A program made the position numbers and the translations under genes. Positions 23,337 through 32,959 of a DNA stretch of 64,000 nucleotides are shown piece after piece. The notes beneath the pieces are model-generated. The model worked only from the letters and a program-made list of their open reading frames with translations, was not told the origin of the DNA and ran no database searches. Where the stretch lies: positions 62,001 to 126,000 of the forward strand of contig NZ_WIXL01000006.1 of NCBI RefSeq assembly GCF_010993955.1, written 5' to 3'. Numbering within the stretch: the stretch's first letter is position 1; the number at the start of each line of letters is the position of its first letter. The DNA comes from Oceanobacillus halotolerans. Its GTDB lineage: Bacteria > Bacillota > Bacilli > Bacillales > Amphibacillaceae.

Positions 23337-23366
23337 TTGATTACCAATGCATAATTCTGCTATTAT
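23337..23366 (+). promoter_or_regulatory. Predicted promoter of gatCAB
   Basis: TTGATT (23337-23342) and TATTAT (23361-23366) are spaced 18 bp, and the -10 is preceded by TGC. This lies about 47 bp upstream of gatC. Confidence 0.55.
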
Positions 23367-23412
23367 CAAAAGTATTGTAGGGTTTTCTATATGTTTTATG
23401 GAGGTGGATAAG

Positions 23413-23703
23413 ATGTCTGATATATCAAAAGATCAAGTAAAGCATGTTGCGCATTTGGCGAGGCTTGCCATAACAGAAGAAGAAGCAGAAAAATTAACGG
23501 ATGAACTAGGAGCCATTATTGACTATGCAAACCAATTAAATGAATTGGATACAACGGATATTGAACCAACGACACATGATCAGAATGTGAAAAATGTATT
23601 ACGTAAGGACGAGCCAAGAAAATGGATTACAAAAGAAGAAGCATTGAAGAATGCTCCTGATCAAGAGAATGGTCAATTTAAAGTACCATCGATTTTGGAG
23701 TAA
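23413..23703 (+). CDS. gatC: Asp-tRNA(Asn)/Glu-tRNA(Gln) amidotransferase subunit C
   Basis: GatC (96 aa) stabilises the GatA-GatB pair that amidates Glu-tRNA(Gln) and Asp-tRNA(Asn). The start ATG 23413 follows [26 protein letters not shown] is the conserved N-terminus and LRKDEPR the conserved middle. It is first in gatCAB, as in B. subtilis. Confidence 0.95.
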   Translation: MSDISKDQVKHVAHLARLAITEEEAEKLTDELGAIIDYANQLNELDTTDIEPTTHDQNVKNVLRKDEPRKWITKEEALKNAPDQENGQFKVPSILE

Positions 23704-23718
23704 GGAGGGAAATAGATT

Positions 23719-25185
23719 ATGTCACTATTTGATCATAGTATTAAAGACTTAGAGCAAAAATTACATAATAATGAAATAACGGTAGAAGATTTAGTAAACA
23801 CTTCATATGACCGTATTAAAGAAGTAGATGATCAAGTAAAAGCATTTCTTACGTTAGATGAAGAAAATGCACGGAAACAAGCAAAGGAATTGGATAATAC
23901 ATCCACACGTGACAATAAATTGTTCGGAATGCCAGTAGGGATTAAAGATAATATTGTCACAAAAGGCTTGCGCACAACTTGTGGAAGTCAATTTTTACGT
24001 AACTTTGAGGACCCACTATATGATGCAACCGTCGTAAACAAACTGGATAACGAAAAAGCAGTGAACATTGGAAAGTTAAATATGGACGAGTTTGCGATGG
24101 GATCTTCTAATGAAAACTCAAGTTTCCAGCCAACCCGTAACCCATGGAATACCGACTATGTACCAGGTGGCTCAAGTGGTGGATCTGCTGCATCTGTAGC
24201 GGCAGGAGAAGTATTGTTCTCATTAGGATCTGATACAGGTGGATCGATTCGACAACCTGCAGCATTTTGTGGTGTTGTCGGAATGAAGCCGACATATGGT
24301 CGTGTATCTCGTTTTGGGTTAGTAGCTTTTGCTTCCTCTCTTGATCAAATTGGACCAGTAACGAGAAATGTGGAAGACAATGCACGCGTGCTTGAAGTTA
24401 TTTCTGGTCATGATGAAATGGACTCCACTAGTGCAGATGTGGAGGTTCCGAAGTATACAGAGGCCTTAACCAATGATGTAAAGGGGCTAAAAATTGCGGT
24501 GCCAAAAGAGTACCTTTCTGAAGGGGTAGCATCAGAAGTGAAAGAATCCGTAATGAACGCCCTGAAAGTGTATGAATCACTAGGTGCAGAATGGGAAGAG
24601 GTTTCTTTACCACATTCCAAGTATGCCGTCGCATCCTACTATCTGTTAGCATCATCAGAAGCCAGTGCAAACCTAGCTCGATTTGATGGTGTTCGTTATG
24701 GTGTGCGATCTGAGAATGCAGACAATATGGTAGATATGTTTAAAATGTCTCGTAGTGAAGGATTTGGTGAAGAAGTCAAGCGTCGTATCATGCTTGGCAC
24801 ATTTGCCTTAAGCTCTGGTTATTATGATGCCTACTATAAAAAAGCACAACAAGTTCGTACCTTAATTAAACAGGACTTTGACAAAATTTTTGAACAATAT
24901 GATGTGGTGATTGGTCCAACAACCCCAACGCCAGCCTTTAAAATTGGGGAGAAGATTAATGATCTATTAACCATGTATGCAAATGATATTTTAACCATTC
25001 CAGTGAACTTAGCTGGTGTACCAGGAATCTCTGTACCATGTGGCTTTTCAGAAAATGGTCTACCAATTGGTTTACAAATAATTGGAAAACACTTTGACGA
25101 AAATACAGTTTATCGTACAGCACATGCCTTTGAACAAGCAACAGATTATCATACAAAACGACCTCAATTAGGAGGTGCACAGTAA
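23719..25185 (+). CDS. gatA: Asp-tRNA(Asn)/Glu-tRNA(Gln) amidotransferase subunit A
   Basis: GatA (488 aa) is an amidase-signature enzyme that frees ammonia from glutamine. The Ser-cisSer-Lys triad can be placed: Lys in GIKDNI (about residue 76), and the two serines in [15 protein letters not shown] and the [13 protein letters not shown] loop. It starts at ATG 23719 after AAGGAGGG, and its stop overlaps gatB by one base. There are no lesions. Confidence 0.97.
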   Translation: MSLFDHSIKDLEQKLHNNEITVEDLVNTSYDRIKEVDDQVKAFLTLDEENARKQAKELDNTSTRDNKLFGMPVGIKDNIVTKGLRTTCGSQFLRNFEDPLYDATVVNKLDNEKAVNIGKLNMDEFAMGSSNENSSFQPTRNPWNTDYVPGGSSGGSAASVAAGEVLFSLGSDTGGSIRQPAAFCGVVGMKPTYGRVSRFGLVAFASSLDQIGPVTRNVEDNARVLEVISGHDEMDSTSADVEVPKYTEALTNDVKGLKIAVPKEYLSEGVASEVKESVMNALKVYESLGAEWEEVSLPHSKYAVASYYLLASSEASANLARFDGVRYGVRSENADNMVDMFKMSRSEGFGEEVKRRIMLGTFALSSGYYDAYYKKAQQVRTLIKQDFDKIFEQYDVVIGPTTPTPAFKIGEKINDLLTMYANDILTIPVNLAGVPGISVPCGFSENGLPIGLQIIGKHFDENTVYRTAHAFEQATDYHTKRPQLGGAQ

Positions 25186-26615
25186 TGAACTTTGAAACAA
25201 TTATCGGTCTAGAAGTACACGTAGAATTAAAGACAAATTCGAAAATATTTAGTCCAAGTCCCAATATGTTTGGGGATGAGCCAAATACAAATGTAAATCC
25301 AATTGACTTAGGGTATCCTGGTGTTTTACCAGTGTTAAATGAAGAGGCTGTTAACTTTGCAATGAAAGCAGCAATGGCATTAAATTGTGATATTGCTACA
25401 GATACAAAATTTGACCGAAAAAATTATTTTTACCCAGATAACCCAAAGGCATATCAAATCTCTCAATTCGATAAGCCTATCGCGGAAAATGGCTGGATTG
25501 AGATTGAAGTAAATGGAGAAAAGAAACGCATTGGCATCACGCGTCTACACTTGGAAGAGGATGCAGGAAAGCTAACTCACGGGGATGATGGTTCTTCCTA
25601 CGTTGACTTTAACCGTCAAGGTACTCCTCTAATTGAGATTGTGTCAGAACCAGATATGCGTTCTCCGGAAGAAGCGTATGCTTATTTGGAAAAATTGAAA
25701 AATATCATCCAATATACAGGTGTTTCCGATTGTAAGATGCAAGAAGGATCCCTTCGTTGTGATGCTAACATTTCCTTACGTCCTATTGGCCAAGAGGAGT
25801 TTGGAACGAAAACAGAGCTGAAGAACCTGAACTCATTTACCTATGTTCAAAAAGGATTAGAGTTTGAAGAAAAACGCCAAGAAAAAGAGTTGTTAAGTGG
25901 TGGGGAAATCCTCCAAGAAACGCGTCGTTATGATGAAAAAACAAAAGAAACAATTCTCATGCGTGTGAAAGAGGGATCTGACGATTATCGTTATTTCCCT
26001 GAGCCAGATTTATTGCCATTGTACATTGATGAGGCTTGGAAAGAGCGTATCCGTAATGAAATACCAGAACTACCAGATGCACGGAAAAAGCGCTATATTA
26101 AAGCGTTAGGCTTATCTGAATATGATGCTAGTGTTTTAACTGCTTCAAAAGAGATGGCTGATTTCTTTGAAGAGGCGATCGAAAAAGGCGCCGATAAGAA
26201 GCAAGTATCCAACTGGCTAATGGGAGAAGTGTCCGCTTATATGAACAAGCATTTGAAAGAATTGAATGAACTGGCAATTACACCAGAAGGACTCGCTAAG
26301 ATGATTCAATTAATTGAGGATGGGACTATTTCCTCTAAAATTGCGAAAAAAGTATTTGCGGAATTAGTCGAAAAAGGCGGAGACCCAGAGAAAATTGTTA
26401 AAGAAAAAGGACTTGTGCAAATTTCGGATGAAGGTCAATTAACCGAAATTATTACCAAGATCCTAGATGAAAACGAACAGTCTATTACCGATTATAAGAA
26501 CGGTAAAGATAAAGCTGTTAAATATTTAGTTGGTCAAGTAATGAAAGCAACAAAGGGACAAGCAAACCCACCAATGGTTAACAAAATTTTATTACAAGAA
26601 ATTGAAAAACGTTAA
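25185..26615 (+). CDS. gatB: Asp-tRNA(Asn)/Glu-tRNA(Gln) amidotransferase subunit B
   Basis: GatB (476 aa) phosphorylates the tRNA-bound acid and amidates it with ammonia from GatA. The N-terminal cradle shows [27 protein letters not shown] and HLEEDAGK. The C-terminal YqeY-like tail ends with [13 protein letters not shown]. It starts at ATG 25185, coupled to gatA (TAATG), with AGGAGGTG upstream. A strong terminator follows. Confidence 0.97.
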   Translation: MNFETIIGLEVHVELKTNSKIFSPSPNMFGDEPNTNVNPIDLGYPGVLPVLNEEAVNFAMKAAMALNCDIATDTKFDRKNYFYPDNPKAYQISQFDKPIAENGWIEIEVNGEKKRIGITRLHLEEDAGKLTHGDDGSSYVDFNRQGTPLIEIVSEPDMRSPEEAYAYLEKLKNIIQYTGVSDCKMQEGSLRCDANISLRPIGQEEFGTKTELKNLNSFTYVQKGLEFEEKRQEKELLSGGEILQETRRYDEKTKETILMRVKEGSDDYRYFPEPDLLPLYIDEAWKERIRNEIPELPDARKKRYIKALGLSEYDASVLTASKEMADFFEEAIEKGADKKQVSNWLMGEVSAYMNKHLKELNELAITPEGLAKMIQLIEDGTISSKIAKKVFAELVEKGGDPEKIVKEKGLVQISDEGQLTEIITKILDENEQSITDYKNGKDKAVKYLVGQVMKATKGQANPPMVNKILLQEIEKR

Positions 26616-26626
26616 AAAAGCTGGAG

Positions 26627-26666
26627 GAGGCTATTCCAATGTGGATTGGAGTAGCCTCTATTTTTG
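26627..26666 (+). terminator. Terminator of gatCAB
   Basis: GAGGCTATTCCAAT (26627-26640) pairs with ATTGGAGTAGCCTC (26645-26658, one mismatch or bulge), followed by TATTTTTG. Confidence 0.85.
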
Positions 26667-26673
26667 TATTTGA

Positions 26674-26831
26674 GCTTCTCAGTGCCCGAAACGGCGAGAG
26701 GAGAGGGAGAACGGTAACAGAGGAAGCTTTTCAGTGCCCCAAACGATGAAAGAAGAGGGGGAACGGTAACAGAGGAAGCCTGTCAATAACCGAATCAACG
26801 ATAAAAGCAGCAAAACAGTAACAGAGCAACC
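26674..26831. repeat. Short tandem repeat of about 63 bp, three degenerate units
   Basis: AACGGTAACAGAGGAAGC occurs at about 26712 and 26769, and a third, weaker form (AACAGTAACAGAGCAACC) at about 26815. Each is preceded by a TCAGTGCCC-AAACG or TCAATAACCGAA block. This makes about 2.5-3 diverged units of 55-65 bp downstream of the gatB terminator. It is not coding. The remaining sequence to dgkB (26832-27020) holds only an AT-rich leader. Confidence 0.6.
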
Positions 26832-27023
26832 GTCTAATTGTTTTCATTACCCTATCTTATAGGGAGATTCTAATTCTTATAGCCCACTAGCCAATACAAG
26901 GCTTTTCAAATAAGCTGAAAAGGGCTATTATATAGGTTGGACGTTATTATCGTGTGTAAAGTGTAAAGGTTTGTTTGACAATGGATATTAATTACGGTGA
27001 ATGATCAAATTGGAGGGGACATG

Positions 27024-27932
27024 ATGAAACGCGCCCGAATCATTTATAACCCAACTTCAGGCCGTGAAGCCTTTAAAAAAGAATTGCCACGTGTACTTCA
27101 ACGTTTTGAAGTTGCAGGCTATGAAACATCAACCCATGCGACAACAGGAGAAGGGGATGCCGTTACAGCGGCTGAAATAGCCGTTGAGCGTAAGTTTGAT
27201 GTTGTTGTTGCAGCAGGTGGTGATGGAACCATTAATGAGGTGATTAATGGGCTAGCAGAGAAAGAATATCGACCGAAACTTGGCATTATTCCTACTGGGA
27301 CAACCAATGACTTTGCAAGAGCATTATCAATCCCAAGAGATATTAATAAAGCAGTAGATGTTATATTGGCTGAACAAACCATGCGTTTAGATATCGGTCG
27401 GGTAAATGACCATTATTTTATGAATATTGCTGGCGGTGGGAAGATAACCGAATTGACATATGAAGTACCTAGTAAATTAAAAACGATGCTTGGTCAGTTG
27501 GCTTATTATATGAAGGGGATCGAAATGCTCCCATCATTTAAACCGATCCATACCAGAATTTAATACGACGGAAATGTAGTCGATGAAGATATCATGTTAT
27601 TCCTAGTAGCCAATACCAATTCAGTTGGTGGCTTTGAAAAATTAGCACCAGATGCGAAGTTGAATGATGGCTATTTTGATTTATTAATTTTACGCAAAAC
27701 AAATTTAGCTGAATTTATCCGGATAGCGACACTTGCCACTAGAGGAGTGCATTTGGAAGATGACCATGTTATATATGCACGAGCAAAACAGATAAAAGTG
27801 GATGCGGAGGAAAAAATGCAGCTCAACATTGATGGGGAGTTTGGCGGTCTCTTGCCTGGGGAGTTTGTTAATTTACAGGAGCATATAGCCTTTTTTATTC
27901 CAGAGATATTTAAAGAAAAAGAAGAATCGTAA
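27024..27932 (+). pseudogene. dgkB: Diacylglycerol kinase DgkB interrupted by an in-frame TAA
   Basis: Read through a single TAA at 27561-27563, this frame encodes a 302-residue protein with the length and sequence of Bacillus DgkB (YerQ), a soluble lipid kinase that phosphorylates diacylglycerol. MKRARIIYNPTSGREAF, the AAGGDGTINEVI nucleotide-binding loop and GTTNDFARAL lie before the stop. YDGNVVDEDIMLFLVA, TNSVGGFEKLAPDAK and INIDGEFGG-like segments follow in the same frame. The family has Glu before the YDG, so one base (GAA to TAA) explains the break. The start ATG 27024 follows GGAGGGGAC. It could be a true nonsense allele, a sequencing error or a readthrough site. Confidence 0.88.
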
Positions 27933-27933
27933 A

Positions 27934-27982
27934 AAACCCCCTTAGTGTTACATTAATAAATGATAACGCTAAGGGGGTTTGT
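27934..27982 (+). terminator. Terminator after dgkB
   Basis: AAACCCCCTTAGTGTTA (27934-27950) pairs with TAACGCTAAGGGGGTTT (27964-27980). This perfect-looking intrinsic terminator separates dgkB from the regulator gene that follows. Confidence 0.9.
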
Positions 27983-28008
27983 TAAACGTAAGGGGAGGAG
28001 GTTATTCA

Positions 28009-29637
28009 ATGGAAAACGATCAGAAATTTGGGATTGATAAAGCGGAAAAGCTACTAAAGATAAATAAAATGTTGACGGAAAGCTTGCAACAGGAAGAGGT
28101 ACTAAGAAAAGTAATTGTTGCAGCAAGTGAACTTATTGATGTTTCGGATACACTCATTCTATATTTATACGACCAATCAACTAAAAAGCTTAAATTAGCA
28201 GAGGGTGAAGGGATTAATAAAGAAAAACTACAACATGTTGCCTTTGAACCAGGCGAATCTATAGCAGGCAAAGTGTTTAAAGGGAAAAAGCCAAAGTTAT
28301 TCACCTCAGAGGACGAAATAGATTTATATATGAGAAACATGGCAACAGACAATTATTATTACTATTTTGAGGGAGTGTATAGGCGAAAAATAAAAAGTGC
28401 ATTTTGTGTACCACTCCTTAATAGAGGAGAATGCCTAGGAGTACTCGTAGTTAATAATTTTAATCAAGATGGGGTCTTTACCAAGTCAGATATGCGTGTG
28501 ATTGAATTTGTAGCAGATCAAAGTGCTATCGCAATCAATAATTCACATGTATATCGGAACTTGGAGGAAAAAAATGAGTTATTATCTCAATCTATTGCTA
28601 TTCATGATGAATTTTATAGTTTAATTATAAAAGGAGGTGGGATGAAGAAAGTTATTCATTTACTAGAATCCGTACTCCAAGGTAAGGTAACTTTTCATGC
28701 TATTACTTTTTATAAAGATGCCGAATCCATTTTTCCAATCGTGCGAGGCGATGAAGTACTGGGAATATTAGAGTTAGAAAAGCCATTTCACTCCTATTCA
28801 CAAATGGAACAGGTTGCTATAGAGCAAGCAAGTTTATCGATCGCATTAGAGTTAGTGAAAGAGAATGCTTTATTTGAAAAAGAACTTCATTTTCGGGAAG
28901 AGGTATTTAATCAATTATTGGAAAGTTTATCACAAGAAGATATGACACGATTACTAGAATATATAAACTGGGATGAAAAATGGAGGCTACAATGTATTAT
29001 TATAGAGAGTAAAAACGGGGTACTGTGGGAAAAGAAAAAGATAACAGATAAAGAAAGGTTTATTAAGTCTATTGAAGCTATTACTAAAAAGATTAGTTCT
29101 CATAGCCTTGTTTTTACAAAGGCATATCAAATTATATTGATCATTCCACAAACTAAGGAAAATACAGTACAACGGGTTATCTCTTCTATAGATGATCAGT
29201 GGATAGGGGAAAAACAATTAATTTATGGTGTGGGAAGAGAAACATCTATTCATCATTTAGATGTTACATACAGAGAAGCGATGCGATCTGTTAGTTTTGC
29301 CAAGTCAAATCAAGCAATGAATGTTGTAGAATATGCAAAACTTGGGATAGAGCGATTACTCTATGAAGCCGACTCGGAAACGATTGAGTTGTTTATGGAA
29401 GATAAGTTGGGAGGACTTTTTAAATTAGATCAAAGTTATTTAAAAACGGTAAACAAGCTTATCGAAAATAACAAAAATCATAAACAAACCTCTCAAGATT
29501 TACACATACACCCCAACACCTTATATTATCGGCTGCGAAAGATTGAAGAAGTGCTTTCGATTGACTTAAGTAATGAAAGAGACTGGTTAAACTTAGTAAT
29601 TGCACTTCAATTATTTCGTGGTAAGCAACAAAAATAA
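28009..29637 (+). CDS. GAF-domain PucR-type transcriptional regulator
   Basis: This is a 542-aa cytosolic regulator. A GAF sensor domain covers about residues 20-185 (FEPGESIAGKVFKGKKP, FCVPLLNRGECLGVLVV, VADQSAIAINNSHVYRNL). A middle CdaR/PucR-like region follows. The C-terminal PucR helix-turn-helix (about 485-540) contains TSQDLHIHPNTLYYRLRKIE. The start ATG 28009 sits after GGGGAGGAGG. It lies alone behind a terminator and 86 bp before an aldehyde dehydrogenase gene on the same strand, so it probably controls that cluster. The ligand sensed by the GAF domain is unknown. Relatives respond to small catabolic signals. Confidence 0.85.
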   Translation: MENDQKFGIDKAEKLLKINKMLTESLQQEEVLRKVIVAASELIDVSDTLILYLYDQSTKKLKLAEGEGINKEKLQHVAFEPGESIAGKVFKGKKPKLFTSEDEIDLYMRNMATDNYYYYFEGVYRRKIKSAFCVPLLNRGECLGVLVVNNFNQDGVFTKSDMRVIEFVADQSAIAINNSHVYRNLEEKNELLSQSIAIHDEFYSLIIKGGGMKKVIHLLESVLQGKVTFHAITFYKDAESIFPIVRGDEVLGILELEKPFHSYSQMEQVAIEQASLSIALELVKENALFEKELHFREEVFNQLLESLSQEDMTRLLEYINWDEKWRLQCIIIESKNGVLWEKKKITDKERFIKSIEAITKKISSHSLVFTKAYQIILIIPQTKENTVQRVISSIDDQWIGEKQLIYGVGRETSIHHLDVTYREAMRSVSFAKSNQAMNVVEYAKLGIERLLYEADSETIELFMEDKLGGLFKLDQSYLKTVNKLIENNKNHKQTSQDLHIHPNTLYYRLRKIEEVLSIDLSNERDWLNLVIALQLFRGKQQK

Positions 29638-29723
29638 TTTTCAATAATTGTTGCTTGCCACATTTATTTATATAATTTAGAGTATTATAATGATTGGTAA
29701 CAGACGAAAAGGAGGTTTCAATC

Positions 29724-31175
29724 ATGACGAAAACATATTACAATCACATTAATGGTGAATGGCTTTCATCTAAAACTGGAGAAACATATTCAAGTATCAA
29801 CCCAGCAAACAAGGAAGAGGTTCTAGGTGTCTTTCAACGATCAGATGAAAGAGATGTAGAGTTAGCTATTGAATCAGCTGAAAACGCTTTCCTTGAATGG
29901 TCAAAAACACCTGCACCAAAACGTGGGGATGTTATATTTAATTTAATTAACTTACTAGAGGATCAAAAAGAATCATTGGCAACAATCATTACTAAAGAAG
30001 TAGGGAAGTCATTTCGAGAGGCACATGGAGAGGTACGTAAGACAATTGAAGCGATGAAACAGTTTAGTGGAGAGGCGACTAGATTAACTGGAGAGACTGC
30101 ACCTTCTCAAGACTCGGATATTTTTGCATATACGATTCGGGAGCCATTAGGTGTTGTGGGTGTTATTGCTCCTTATAATTTTCCATTAGGGATAGGTATA
30201 TGGAAAATAGCACCTGCTATAATTGCTGGAAATACTGTTGTGTTTAAGCCAGCTAGTAATACATCTCTGATTAGTGTTAAGATAATTGAATTATTCGAGA
30301 AGGCGGGTGTGCCAGCAGGGGTTATTAATATGGTTACTGGACCTGGAAGTGTCATTGGAGGTGCAATTGGAAATAACCCTAAAATAAAAGCTGTTTCCTT
30401 TACTGGATCAACTGATGTAGGATTAGCATTAGGAAGATCAGTAACGAAACGTGGTGCAAAAATGCAAGCAGAAATGGGAGGAAAAAACCCAGCTATTATA
30501 TTAGAGGACGCTGATATTGATAAAGCGTTAGATAGTATCGTTGTTAGTGGGTTTTTAGATAATGGTCAACGTTGTACAGGTACTAGCAGATTAATTGTAC
30601 CAAAATCAATCGCTAAAGAAGTGACAGATAAATTAGTAGACCGTGCTCGAAGTCTGAAAATTGGCGAAGGGTTTGGAGAAAATGTTGATAATGGTCCTGT
30701 AATTGATGAAAATCAATTAAATACCTACCTACATTATGTAAGCGTTTCCCTAGATGAAGGAGCAAAGTTAGCATATGGTGGTAAGCAATTAATGGATAAT
30801 GGTAGAGATAAAGGCTTTTTCGTAGAACCAACTGTATTTACTAATGTTACAAAAGATATGACAATTTTTAGGGAAGAAATATTTGGACCAGTAATTGCGA
30901 TTATAGAAGTAGAATCTTATGATGAAGCAATAGAGCTTGCTAATGACTCTGATTTTGGTTTATCATCAACCGTTTATACAAATGATTTACAAAAGGCATT
31001 CCACTTTGTTCGAAATATTCAATCTGGTGTTACTCATGTGAACATGCCTTCAACTTATTTTGAAAATCAGTTTCCGTTTGGAGGAAAGAAAGAGTCTAGT
31101 ATAGGACCTCGAGAACAAGGATCGACAGCTTTAGACTTTTGGACAGATTATAAAACAGTGTATATGAAACCATAA
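29724..31175 (+). CDS. NAD(P)-dependent aldehyde dehydrogenase
   Basis: This 483-aa ALDH has catalytic Cys in DNGQRCTGTSR, general base Glu in AEMGGKNPA, and the oxyanion Asn in APYNFPLGIG. The opening (NHINGEWLSSKTGETYSSINPANKEEVLG, residues about 7-35) is closest in style to the alpha-ketoglutarate semialdehyde and succinate semialdehyde group (YcbD-like), but substrate cannot be assigned from sequence. It starts at ATG 29724 after AAGGAGG. A TATAAT at 29686-29691 suggests its own promoter. The next gene is a beta-hydroxyacid dehydrogenase, so the pair may interconvert a hydroxy acid, its semialdehyde and the diacid. Confidence 0.88.
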   Translation: MTKTYYNHINGEWLSSKTGETYSSINPANKEEVLGVFQRSDERDVELAIESAENAFLEWSKTPAPKRGDVIFNLINLLEDQKESLATIITKEVGKSFREAHGEVRKTIEAMKQFSGEATRLTGETAPSQDSDIFAYTIREPLGVVGVIAPYNFPLGIGIWKIAPAIIAGNTVVFKPASNTSLISVKIIELFEKAGVPAGVINMVTGPGSVIGGAIGNNPKIKAVSFTGSTDVGLALGRSVTKRGAKMQAEMGGKNPAIILEDADIDKALDSIVVSGFLDNGQRCTGTSRLIVPKSIAKEVTDKLVDRARSLKIGEGFGENVDNGPVIDENQLNTYLHYVSVSLDEGAKLAYGGKQLMDNGRDKGFFVEPTVFTNVTKDMTIFREEIFGPVIAIIEVESYDEAIELANDSDFGLSSTVYTNDLQKAFHFVRNIQSGVTHVNMPSTYFENQFPFGGKKESSIGPREQGSTALDFWTDYKTVYMKP

Positions 31176-31203
31176 AAAATAATTAGGAGAGGGGGGGAAG
31201 TTC

Positions 31204-32103
31204 TTGAAAACAGTTGGAGTTATTGGATGTGGATTAATGGGTCAAGGTATTGTTAAAAATCTACTAAAAAATAATTTTATCGTCTATATTAACGATATTA
31301 ATGAAGATGCAATAGAAAAATTGGTGAATGAAGGTGCAAAAGCTACTGAAAGTATAGAAGAAATAGCTAGTAAAGTAGAATGCTTGATCTTATCACTACC
31401 TTCACCACAACTTATTAAACAGATAATGTTAGATGAACAAAATGGAGCAATATCTTTCATGCAACCAGGTAGTTATATCTTAGACATGAGTACAAATGAT
31501 GTAGGCGCTACAAGGGAAATACATGATAAAGCCCAATCAAAAAATATAGAATTTTTTGATTGTCCATTAAGTGGAGGACCATCTGGAGCGGACAGTGGGA
31601 CACTCACTATTATGGTAGGTGGAAATAAAGAAGCTTTTACCTCGATTATGTCTGTACTCAATGCAGTAGGAAGTCATATAGAATATATAGGCCAAAGTGG
31701 GGCAGGTCAGGTTGTGAAGCTATGTCACAATATGGTGGTAGGAGGTGTGATAGCACTATTAAGTGAAACCTTTTTGACAGGTGAACAAGCAGGTGTATCG
31801 AAAGAAAAGATTGCTTCCATTTTACAAAAGGGTTCAGGGCAGACAAAAGTAATGGAAGTTTTTGGACCTAATCTATTAAATAGTACATTTCAAGAAGTGA
31901 AGTTCTCACTGTCAAATATGCAAAAAGACATCCACTTGTATCAACGATTAGCAGAGACATCCAAGGTTCCAACATTCGCAAGTCAAATGATACATCAGTT
32001 ATATCAAGTCTCTCAAAATAGAGGAAAAGGACAATCTGACTCTACTGTAGTATATGAATTTTTAGCTGAACTAGGTGGAGACAAAAAAAGCCCTGTACAG
32101 TAA
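31204..32103 (+). CDS. NAD(P)-dependent beta-hydroxyacid dehydrogenase (HIBADH family)
   Basis: This 299-aa enzyme belongs to the 3-hydroxyisobutyrate / tartronate semialdehyde reductase family. GVIGCGLMGQG is the Rossmann nucleotide loop (residues 5-15). DCPLSGGPSGADSGTL is the substrate-binding signature, and the catalytic Lys is in GQVVKLCHNMVVGG. The start is TTG 31204 with a G-rich GGAGAGGGGGGG upstream. It follows the ALDH gene by 28 bp. Family members oxidise or reduce short beta-hydroxy acids and their semialdehydes. Which one applies here is unknown. Confidence 0.87.
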   Translation: MKTVGVIGCGLMGQGIVKNLLKNNFIVYINDINEDAIEKLVNEGAKATESIEEIASKVECLILSLPSPQLIKQIMLDEQNGAISFMQPGSYILDMSTNDVGATREIHDKAQSKNIEFFDCPLSGGPSGADSGTLTIMVGGNKEAFTSIMSVLNAVGSHIEYIGQSGAGQVVKLCHNMVVGGVIALLSETFLTGEQAGVSKEKIASILQKGSGQTKVMEVFGPNLLNSTFQEVKFSLSNMQKDIHLYQRLAETSKVPTFASQMIHQLYQVSQNRGKGQSDSTVVYEFLAELGGDKKSPVQ

Positions 32104-32137
32104 GAAGAATAATTTTAAAAAACAAGGGGGAGAAATT

Positions 32138-32941
32138 ATGAGTAATGAAATGCTATTTGGTCTTTGGAAAGATTGGAGATTACATGCTCTCGTACTAATA
32201 ACAGTTGTAATTACAGAGGCAATTGGAACTTTTAGCTTTACAATTGGCCCTGGTGTTGTAATGTTACTTCCTATGCTATATGCCTTGATTATCGGATTAG
32301 CTCTATACTTCACACCTTTGGTCAAAGAAAAACAGTCAAAAAATGCAGAACCGATTATTGTATTAGGTGTTTCCTTATTACTAGCTAAGATTGGGGTTAT
32401 AATTGGCCCAGATTTACCAGAAATAATAGCAGCAGGTCCCGCGCTCTTATTACAGGAGTTAGGTAATTTAGGAACGATTCTTATTGCTTTACCTGTTGCT
32501 GTATGGTTAGGACTTAAGCGAGAATCGATTGGTATGACGCATTCCGTGGCTCGTGAGCCAAATGTGGGTTTAATTATGGATAAATTCGGTATTAACTCAC
32601 CTGAAGGTCGTGGGGTTATGGCAGTTTACATTTTTGGTACTGTTTTTGGAGCAGTGTTCATGGGACTTATCGCTGGATTTCTTGCTACATTAACTCCATT
32701 AGACCCTCTTTCATTTGCAATGGCATCTGGGATTGGAAGTGGAAGTATGATGGCTGCAGCTAGTGGCTCATTAGTTGCATCATTTCCTGAAATAGAAAAT
32801 CAAATTGTAGCATTTGCTGGTGCCAGTAATTTATTGTCATTGTCGACAGGTCTTTATGTCAGTATTTTTATCGCACTACCATTAACAGAAAAGCTTTATA
32901 AGAAAATGACAAAATCAGATGAAGATAAAAAGGCAGCTTAA
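32138..32941 (+). CDS. DUF3100-like integral membrane protein
   Basis: This is a 267-aa membrane protein with about seven to eight predicted hydrophobic segments. The N-terminal KDWRLHALVLITVVITEAIG and PGVVMLLPMLYALIIGLAL resemble DUF3100 proteins as I recall them. GIGSGSMMAAASGSLVASFP is a striking small-residue loop, probably lining a transport path. The start ATG 32138 follows AGGGGGAG. It lies 34 bp after the dehydrogenase gene and 18 bp before a second small membrane protein gene. I infer that the two form a transporter for the substrate of the upstream enzymes. Confidence 0.7.
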   Translation: MSNEMLFGLWKDWRLHALVLITVVITEAIGTFSFTIGPGVVMLLPMLYALIIGLALYFTPLVKEKQSKNAEPIIVLGVSLLLAKIGVIIGPDLPEIIAAGPALLLQELGNLGTILIALPVAVWLGLKRESIGMTHSVAREPNVGLIMDKFGINSPEGRGVMAVYIFGTVFGAVFMGLIAGFLATLTPLDPLSFAMASGIGSGSMMAAASGSLVASFPEIENQIVAFAGASNLLSLSTGLYVSIFIALPLTEKLYKKMTKSDEDKKAA

Positions 32942-32959
32942 TTAAAGGGGGGAATTTTC

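Noticed and set aside
27594-27932. Second half of dgkB as a separate gene
   Set aside because: It is in the same frame as the upstream half, has no ribosome binding site, and lacks the nucleotide-binding loop; it reads as one interrupted gene.
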